The translations under genes and the position numbers were made by a program. The notes under the pieces were generated by a model. The model saw nothing but the letters and a program-made list of their open reading frames with translations. It had not been told where the DNA came from and did not search any database. From Lytechinus pictus (taxonomy: Eukaryota > Echinodermata > Echinoidea > Temnopleuroida > Toxopneustidae): a DNA stretch of 64,000 nucleotides. Of this stretch, positions 56,641 through 64,000 are shown piece by piece (within the stretch, counting starts at the first letter, position 1; each line of letters starts with the position of its first letter). The stretch spans positions 4,766,001-4,830,000 of the forward strand of contig NW_026974141.1 in NCBI RefSeq assembly GCF_037042905.1, in the 5' to 3' direction.

Positions 56641-57202
56641 CCTGGATCCTTGGTCTTTTCGTGCCAATCACAGCTACATCATAAATCTGCAGGCACAGAC
56701 CCTTGGTTTTCGCAATTCGCATAGTGTATAATGCAGAGTCTGAAGTACCGAGACTAGATTTACTATGTACTGTGGCTGGCTCTACCAATATTTGACACAG
56801 ACGTAGAATTTGGCGTCTAGTCTTAACTCTAGACCTGTTGTTGGTTAAAGTGTCAAATGTGAGTCTGTGCTTGGAGACTAGCTGCATCTAATTGACCAAC
56901 ACTGTGTGATGTCTCTCATTGATTGCGTGTTATAAAATAACTAGTCTAAAAATGACCACACATTTTTAGATAACCATTAATGTTTCATAGAATGAATTAG
57001 CCTATGATAATACAGAGATACTTAAATGTTTTGAGAGGAAAGTAATTGTTTTGCTACTAACATAATGGGTATAAATTATATTGAGTGTTGAGTGGAATTA
57101 GTGCGTTATCATTCAAGAAGGCTAATATTACAAGACTACACAGCTCAGAATATTGCACTATGATGGCCAGAGTTGAGTAGTTCAGTACTTGAGGTAACGT
57201 TA

Positions 57203-57800
57203 TTAAAGGGATGATCCGGGCTAAAAATATTTATATCTAAATAAATATAGTAAAATTGACAGAGCAAAATGCTAAAAATGTCATTAAATTTGGACGACAA
57301 ATAACGAAGTTATTGAATTTTAAAGTTAATAAATATTTCGTGAAAACAGTATTTACGCACATCGTCATTAATATTCATTAGGTGCGCTAATGATGTTACA
57401 ATCTAAACTTTCCTTTTTCTTATGTTATTACATGAAATCATAATTGTTTCATTTTCTATACATGTGTAACTGATGTGTCTCCATTATGATGAAATAAGTT
57501 GCGGCAATGAATAACTCACTCAATTAGTTGTCAATCCAATTGTTTTAGTTCCTGGTAGAAATTTTGTAAATAAACCTAATTTCATATAATAAAATACAAA
57601 AGAACAAGTGGGGATATGACATCATCAGCCCATCTAATGAATATTCATGAAGACATGCCTAGAACCGTTTCACTGGAATAATGCAAATCTTTAAAATTAA
57701 ATAACTTCGTTATTATTTGCTATCCGGTTTTTTTCAGCATTTCGCTTTGTGAATTTTACTCTACTTACTGCGATATAAATATATCCAGCCTGGACCGTCG
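57203..57800. mobile_element. MITE (copy B of 14,277-14,886), diverged
   Basis: Left ttaaagggatgatccgggct and right agcctggaccgtcg match the copy-A ends imperfectly. The right end adjoins the target duplication of the hAT-like element that follows. Confidence 0.75.
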
Positions 57801-57807
57801 ATATAAG

Positions 57808-58034
57808 CACTAGCGTACCTACGGGGGGGGGGGGGGGGGGGGGGGGCAGGGGGCAGTCTGCCCCCCCCTGACGAGTCACAACCTATATGCAAAAAACGTA
57901 TACCTGCCCCCCCCCCCCGACGAAACCTTTTTTTTGTCCCCCCTGACGAGCTTGAAGACCTTTTTTTTTGCTTCTCAAATTTTTCGCCGGACGGTTTTGC
58001 CCCCCCCCTGTGGAAAATCCTAGGTATGCCACTG
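57808..58034. mobile_element. hAT-like MITE, copy B only
   Basis: Ends cactagcgtacctacgg and, reversed, cagtggcatacctaggattt. The flanking 8-bp duplication gatataag is at 57800-57807 and 58035-58042. Copy A has no such insert at this place. The interior has very long G and C runs. Confidence 0.75.
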
Positions 58035-58895
58035 GATATAAGGCTGCTGTTTCGTTGCTGCTTTTAGCAGATATCATCACAATGATGAATACATGATTCA
58101 CGTCTACTTTTATCCATACAATTATTTCCATTTATTTTTGGCAAAGAGTTTTTTACGAACTTTTCACGAAGTAAATGGCGCTCACTCAAGCGGAAATATT
58201 TGTCGTAAGTCATATCGCCATTCGCTCAATGAGACCTATAAATAAAAGCTCCATGATATTATAAATATATACATCCTTTATAGGATTTTTTTCAAAGTGT
58301 TACCATTTTTTGACACGCACTGTACTGCACGACTTCATGCTTTGTTGCAAGGTATTCATTATTATATAATTACTTTTCGCTGCTCTGGTCGGATATTATG
58401 AACAGACACATCGCTGATATTTTTTAGGGGAAAGCAAAAATAAATGTTGCAATATTAAATTTTAATAATATTTGAAATTACTCAAGTGGCCGCAATTGTG
58501 ACGCATATTCCCTCAAACTGATTTTTTTTTTGTGTAGGCCCTAATGAAAGTGTATGGAAAATTTGTTAAACGTCGATTAACAAATTGTCAAATTCTGAGG
58601 GCTTTTTTTTTACATTTTGAAAATATTATCATGCGACATTTCGCCAAATTTCAGGACACAATAAGGCTTTTAGGTGTATTTTATTGATGTTTAATATCCA
58701 CATCAAATAAAATTGGAAACATTCCCAAATATCTATTTTTTCAACACAATTCACTTTTCAGTTTTGCCATATACTTGAGGCATCACGATTCGCCACAAAA
58801 AGCTACGGTGCACTTGTGTATACTTTTGTACTTGTTTAGAAATTGGAAACTACATGAATGAATGTGCATTTCATTCTCACACCTATCCTTTTTAC

Positions 58896-59411
58896 GGTTA
58901 CACTTCGTAATTCCGAAGGTTCGTAATTCCGAAACACGCAAATTGCCTATACCTCGATGTTCGTTAATCCGAAAATGTAAAAGGGTTTGTTAATCCGAAC
59001 ATTTGTGGCGTTATTCCGAAGGTTCGTTATTCCGAAGGTTCGATAACCCGAAAACGAAATAAGGTTCGTTGTTCCGAAGGTTCGTTAGTCCGAAAACGAA
59101 ATAAGGTTCGTTGTTCCAAAGGTTCGTTAATCCGAAAACGAAATAAGGTTCGTTGTTTCGAAGGTTCGTTAGTCCGAAAACGAAATAAGGTTAGTTTATC
59201 ATTGAGTTTTCGGACTAACGAACCTTTGGAATTACGAACCTCATTTCTTTTTCGGATTAACGAACCTTCGGAATTACGAACCTCATTTCGTTTTCGGACT
59301 AACGAACCTTCGGAATTACGAACCTTCGAAAATACGAACCTTCGGAATAACGAACCTTCGGAATATCCGAACCTTCGGAATAACGAAGCTTCGGAATAAC
59401 GAATGTATGCG
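58896..59411. mobile_element. Foldback element of TTCGTTATTCCGAA units, copy B only
   Basis: A 516-bp insert made of direct 'ggttcgttattccgaa' type units in the left half and their complements in the right half, meeting at about 59,190-59,215. An 8-bp duplication ctttttac (58888-58895 and 59412-59419) flanks it. Copy A shows the unoccupied site at 16034-16041. The Glu/Thr/Ser-rich frame at 59,202-59,399 is a by-product of the repeat. Confidence 0.85.
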
Positions 59412-59419
59412 CTTTTTAC

Positions 59420-60380
59420 CTCACATCATAGAGAGCAGTGGCATTTTTATGGGGGCTCGACCTGGCATATCGCATAAATTATATCTTAAAAAGTTGCGAC
59501 CGAGCGAAAAGAATTTTTTTATTCAAAAACATGTTTATTATATTATTTTCATTTAATAACGTTTTTATTTCAAAAATCAAAGTTTGTGATAGATTTTGAC
59601 ATAATATTCAGAAAACAATTCTCCCTTATCCCTTTCCTTTTCTCGATAATTCCTCTTATCCCTTTTCTTTTCTTTTTTTTCCTTTTCTCTTTTTTTTTCT
59701 TGGTCGTGAAAACAAAACTGGGAGAGGGGGATCTGTACGCCAGTCATAGAGAGGATCCTTTCATATAAATAAATGTCTCGGTGTATTAGGACAGTATAAT
59801 AGAGAATGGGTGTCTGAATTACTCGCGTGCCCTAAATGGCACTGCGCTAATAGAATGAACAGCGCCCTCATGTCAATTCACAAGTGAAGGGGTCCACAAA
59901 AACAACACAAACAACATAAAAAGTTCTATGACGTACGCCTATATGCCGTAAGAACGATGAGCTGTCAAGCTTTCTGCATGTACAAACATGATTCTCCGTA
60001 TAAAAATACTCAAGGTCAGATGATTGTGATTTTTTTTTTAAATAATTGGAACCGATTGGAACCCGAACGGAACCCGAATAAAGAAGTGTAGAGGTGAAAA
60101 AAATTTGATAGAAGTAGCGCTATCTGTATTGCAAAGAGAGAGGGAGGGAAAATATATTAAATGATTAATGAAAAGTCTGATTATGAATAAATACAAAAAC
60201 AACTAAATAAATTAAAGAATAAAGCTAAGAAAGATCAAGAGAAAAGAGGGAATGATCAGAACACTGAAGAGAAAGAAAGTATGAAGATAAGAAATTTGAA
60301 AAATAGGAACAAATAAGAAAAAATAGATTTTAAAATGACTAAAAAATGGATTAGATCAATGGAATGAGAAATATTTTAAG
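59420..60380. other. No gene recognised
   Basis: AT-rich sequence with pyrimidine (59,585-59,700) and A-rich stretches. No supported frame, repeat boundary or splice site. Confidence 0.4.
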
Positions 60381-60629
60381 CAGTGGTGGATCCAAGGGGG
60401 GGGGGGGCGTACATGCGGCTCGTGCCCCCTTTGAGAGCCATATTCGAAATGTTTAATGTAAATATGCCGTTGTTAACAAACTGCCCCCCCCCCTGAAAGT
60501 GAAGACTTTTTTCCGCGGCAAAAATGAGGTTAAATTTCAGGTGAGTCTTTTTTCTTTCTTTTTTTGCTTTTTAAATGTTTATGGGAAAATCTATCCCCCC
60601 CCCTTTGGAAAATCCTGGATACGCCCCTG
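60381..60629. mobile_element. hAT-like MITE (CAGTGGTGGATCCA)
   Basis: Left cagtggtggatccaag and right atcctggatacgcccctg are inverted ends of the same family as 13,468-13,724, with G and C runs inside. The flanks attttaag and aatggaag agree at 5 of 8 bases, so the target duplication is decayed or absent. Confidence 0.6.
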
Positions 60630-61306
60630 AATGGAAGGTTGAGAAATAGAGAGACTGCGATCCACACGATCGAGTGACAACAGCTCATCATACTCCCCCC
60701 CCCCCCGAAACAAATTGAGATTCTACGAATTGGGCCAAAACCAAGGCATGCATGCAATTAATACGAGAAGTACTCGGCCCCGAGCGCTCGCCTACATTCG
60801 GACGCCTTTATAATACAAAGTTCCGCAGATGATTTGATAGGGCCTACGATTTTATTAATCCTCATGACCACCCCCCCCCCCTCTTAGTCCTTCTTCATTG
60901 GAGGGGGGGGGGGCGGTGTCATATCTTGAATAATTTATTTTACTAGCCCTATTGCCAAAGCTAATAATATGACACCCCTCACCGTATAAGCTCTATTAGG
61001 GGGGGGGGGGGGGTCGGTTCACGAGTTGAAACCACTGAATCTATTATGAAATGAGCTATAAATAGGATGCTGTGCCTTATATACTGCCCAGTTATTTTTT
61101 TTCTGGGGCTAGAATATGCCTAAATTTATGGTCAGCCGGGGCTAAATATTGGACATAACAACTATAGCTGTAGGCCCTATTCCTATTTTACCCAAAGTAG
61201 AAATGACACATACTGAAATAGGCCAATTTATTGTGAAAGACATATTGTAGCCTACAAAACAGATTTTAAAACACAACAGAGAAAACAACTTATATTGAAT
61301 ATAATG
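60630..61306. other. G/C-run-rich intergenic sequence
   Basis: Several pure C or G runs (near 60,690, 60,870, 60,905 and 61,000) suggest further decayed hAT-like ends, but I could not pair them. Confidence 0.35.
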
Positions 61307-63393
61307 CATAGGCGGATCCAGGGGGCTCGAGGGGCCCGGGCCGGGCCCCCCCCCCCTCTATTGGCGGAGCAAAAAAAAAAAAAAAAAGGGGGGGAAGAAA
61401 AAAAAAAGGAAAAGGAGGGAAAAGAGAGGAGATGAGGGGAAAAATCTTTCATGTCACTATATAAAATTTTCGTTCGCGCTTTGCGCTCGCATTGCCTTTT
61501 AGTTGATCTACATATCTTGCTCAATATGGAACTTCAAATATCAAATTTCTAAGTCAATATACAATACATATTTCAGCTCGGAAATCGAACTTTCATTATT
61601 TTGTTTGATTTACAAATTGATTTTTTTTAAAGTGCTCTGTAAAAATTTATGTTTTAAGGTCTGAAAATTAACATTTTCTGCTCGCGCTGTGCGCTCGCAA
61701 AATTTGATTTATCAGTTACCTATTATTTTCTTGTATTTCATAAAGTTCTCAAAATATCCCTATTTAGGTCAGATTGTCAAAGCGTATCAGCTAGAGATGC
61801 ACGCTCGCATTTTGATTGGTGAGTTATGTATATCTCAATATTAATTCTAAAACAAACCACTTAAGATCCCCATTTCATGTCGGTTCATCAAAAATTTCGG
61901 CTCGCGATTTGCGCTCGCATTGATTGTTAATAATTACAAAAATGCTTTAGATGTCCAGTTTTCAGGCCATAATATTAACAGATTTCGCGCTCTCATTAGG
62001 CTTATTGGATTAATAAAGAAGATATTAATTTAACAATCAAATTGTCCATTTTTCTGAAGGGGATATCGACAAGTTTAATCTCGCGTTTAGGAAGAGAAAT
62101 AGGAAGATCGATAGTCATCATTTTCATATGATGACATAATGTCCTTATAGAATGTCCCGGTCCTATGTCAAAACTCAAAGTAATAATAATGCAACATTAT
62201 CTTCTCTTTTTTTTAACTGTAAATTTGTAATCCATATCCACCTCACAATTTTCCTACAAAGTACTTGAAATACAGAGCTTAAATCGACTCTTTTTCAGAT
62301 CGGAATATCAAATATTTTAAGCCGCGCTTCGCGCTCGCTTGATTGATTTTCATGATAAAAAAATTCTAGGTCGAAATCAGATAGCTACGCAGCTTGTTCT
62401 CTATTCAAATCATTATCCAGTTTCAGATCACAAACTATCAAATATTTTTTGCTCGCGCTTTGCGCTCGCATTACACATTTTTAGGTGTAAATTTTAAAAT
62501 TTTCTGCTCGCGCTTCGCGCTCGCATCAATTGTTTAGTTATATACTTACCCTTTTCACGATTACAAAACGTGCTTAGAATTTCCATTCTTCAGGTAAAAA
62601 AGGTCAAAATTTTCAGTTCGCGCTCGCATTATTAGATAGTTGAAATATGTAAAGTCTTCATGGCTAACAAGCAGCCGTTAACAGATAATTTTTTGATCAG
62701 ATCAAAACGTATATTAAAAATAAAAAAATTTCGCTCGCATTATCAATGTTGAAAGATTTCCAAATACTAATCCTTTTCATAATTTAGAAAACATGAATAG
62801 AGTGTCCCATTTTTAGGTGTAAATCTCGATTTTTTTCCCGCTCGCGCTTCGCGCTCGCATCAATTATTTAGTGATATACTTATCCTTTTCACGGTTACAA
62901 AAAGTGCTTAGAATTTCCATTCTTCAGGTAGAAATGTCAAAATTTTCAGCTCGCGCTTCGCGCTCGCATACTTATTTGGTAGTTGAAATATGTAACGTCT
63001 TCATGGCTAACAAGCAGCCGTTACTAGATCCTTTTTTGATCAGATCAAAACGTGTATAAAAATTTCTGCTCGCTCTTCGCGCTCGCAGTAATTATTTAGT
63101 TGGATACACATATTGTTTAGGATCACAAACATTGCTCGGAATGTTTAAATTTTAGGACAAATTGATTAAAAAAGAAGCTCGCGCTTCTCGCTGGCACTAT
63201 TTAAATAAGGTTTATGAGATTAGTATTATATTTTGTTGATTTATAAGAATAAAGAATAGTGACTAACTGACTATTAGGACTACCCCTTCAAAGAAAAAAA
63301 AAAATCAACTTCGAGCGGCCGATCGGGGAAAATGTGGCTTAAATTTGTTTTTCGGGCCACGTACCCTATTGGCGAAGGCTGGATCCGCCCCTG
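61307..63393. mobile_element. About 2.1-kb hAT-like element with GC-rich palindromic repeats
   Basis: Ends cataggcggatccagg and, reversed, caggggcggatccagcc are the same terminus family as the short MITEs. The interior carries at least a dozen copies of gctcgcgcttcgcgctcgca or decayed forms (for example near 61,472, 61,682, 61,901, 62,321, 62,450, 62,505, 62,840, 62,950, 63,068 and 63,178), spaced about 55-220 bp (one longer gap of about 330 bp), within AT-rich sequence. No transposase frame is visible. No clear target duplication. Confidence 0.6.
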
Positions 63394-64000
63394 TAGCCTA
63401 ATGGTAGGCCCTACCAAGGCAAGTTAGTACAAGAGCACATTCATATCAATTTGAAAAAAAAAACACCTCGATCTGTATCTTCTTTCTATATTTCCTTTAC
63501 TTCAACTGTTAAGGGCGACGAGTTTTTCATTCATGGGCAATGCACGTACGACACGCGAGATAAGGGACGAACTCAAATATCCTACTCTGCTGTAAAAATG
63601 TGAATTTGGAATTATTTCCTGATGAAGCTGAACCCAACTAATGGAATAAGGGGTGGGGAGCTGAGCCCCGGAGGGTGGGGTGTGTTGATTAAAACGGCTT
63701 TCTTTTCTCATTCTTGATTTTCTTTGGGGACAAGTCAGAGAGGAATTTCAGTCTGTTATATGTCAAATGTCTAGTTGGAAAATAGTCACTCAAAATCTTG
63801 AGCAATATCGAGTTTCAAGTTTGTACAAGCTAGTATGTGATAATTTACGTGTATCTAGGACTGCGTTTTAGACTACTAATCTTCCCCCTGTAAACCGAGT
63901 CTACATTCACAGACTCATTTTTAGAATTCATCGACTTATCGTCCATACCCTTCTTGATAATGCTTTTGAAACAGGATCGTTTATTTATATTAGTGTAATA
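63394..64000. other. Right edge, no gene recognised
   Basis: Short frames only. I see no domain, repeat boundary or splice-supported exon. Confidence 0.35.

Larger units (their letters stand above)
44911..58895. repeat. Segmental duplication, copy B
   Basis: Near-identical to copy A (1-16,050). It lacks the LINE of copy A, lacks the second 280-bp block of 14,889-15,168, and has gained a hAT-like MITE (57,808-58,034). A short similarity resumes after the foldback insertion, at 59,412 (ctttttacctc, then catagagag). It contains the 3' end of the central gene and the same downstream repeats. Confidence 0.95.

Noticed and set aside
59202..59399. Repetitive frame SELRTSFRFRTNEP
   Set aside because: A by-product of the foldback repeat units.
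61471..63190. CRISPR-like spaced repeats
   Set aside because: The GC-rich motif has irregular spacing and decayed copies inside a eukaryotic transposon-like element; there are no cas genes and the context is not prokaryotic.

Overview
The window looks like nuclear DNA of a marine invertebrate deuterostome, most likely a sea urchin or another echinoderm. It is AT-rich, its genes are split by GT-AG introns, and it is full of short inverted-repeat elements, tRNA-derived SINEs and CR1/L2-type and L1/Tx1-type LINE fragments. Its main gene belongs to the ankyrin-ZU5-UPA-death-domain class that is expanded in such genomes. Species assignment is inference; no rRNA or marker gene is present.

The centre (25.8-49.6 kb, + strand) holds one large gene that I could assemble exon by exon: 22 exons including one 16-nt micro-exon, 7,029 nt of CDS, 2,342 residues. 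The predicted order is about 35 ankyrin repeats (32 in a single 3.26-kb exon), ZU5, UPA, four death domains, then a second ZU5, a second UPA and a fifth death domain. The two ZU5-UPA-DD blocks have the same exon number, the same intron phases and nearly the same exon lengths. This supports the model and points to an internal module duplication.

The left edge (1-6.7 kb) carries the 3' end (UPA-2, DD5, stop) of an upstream tandem paralogue whose 5' part lies outside the window. Bases 1 to about 16,050 and 44,911 to about 58,890 (resuming briefly after 59,411) are near-identical copies (A and B) of one segmental duplication covering this gene tail plus about 9 kb of downstream repeats. The overlapping protein sequence is identical; I saw one synonymous change. 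Three insertions are present in one copy and absent from the other: a 5'-truncated LINE in copy A at 2,944-4,914, a hAT-like MITE in copy B at 57,808-58,034, and a foldback element in copy B at 58,896-59,411. Each can be read against its empty site or target duplication.

Between the copies, 16.0-18.1 kb is a decayed CR1/L2-type LINE. The interval 19.6-24.4 kb is a three-level nest: an L1/Tx1-type LINE inside a terminal-inverted-repeat element with internal tandem units, itself inside the endonuclease region of a CR1/L2-type LINE. The right end (59.4-64 kb) has no recognisable gene. It holds hAT-like elements, one about 2.1 kb long and filled with a recurrent GC-rich near-palindromic motif.

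From family knowledge, ANK-ZU5-UPA-DD proteins are intracellular scaffold or adaptor molecules: ankyrin repeats bind partners, ZU5-UPA-DD forms a compact supramodule (as in UNC5, PIDD and ankyrins), and death domains make homotypic contacts in death or innate-immune signalling. The function of this protein is inferred only.
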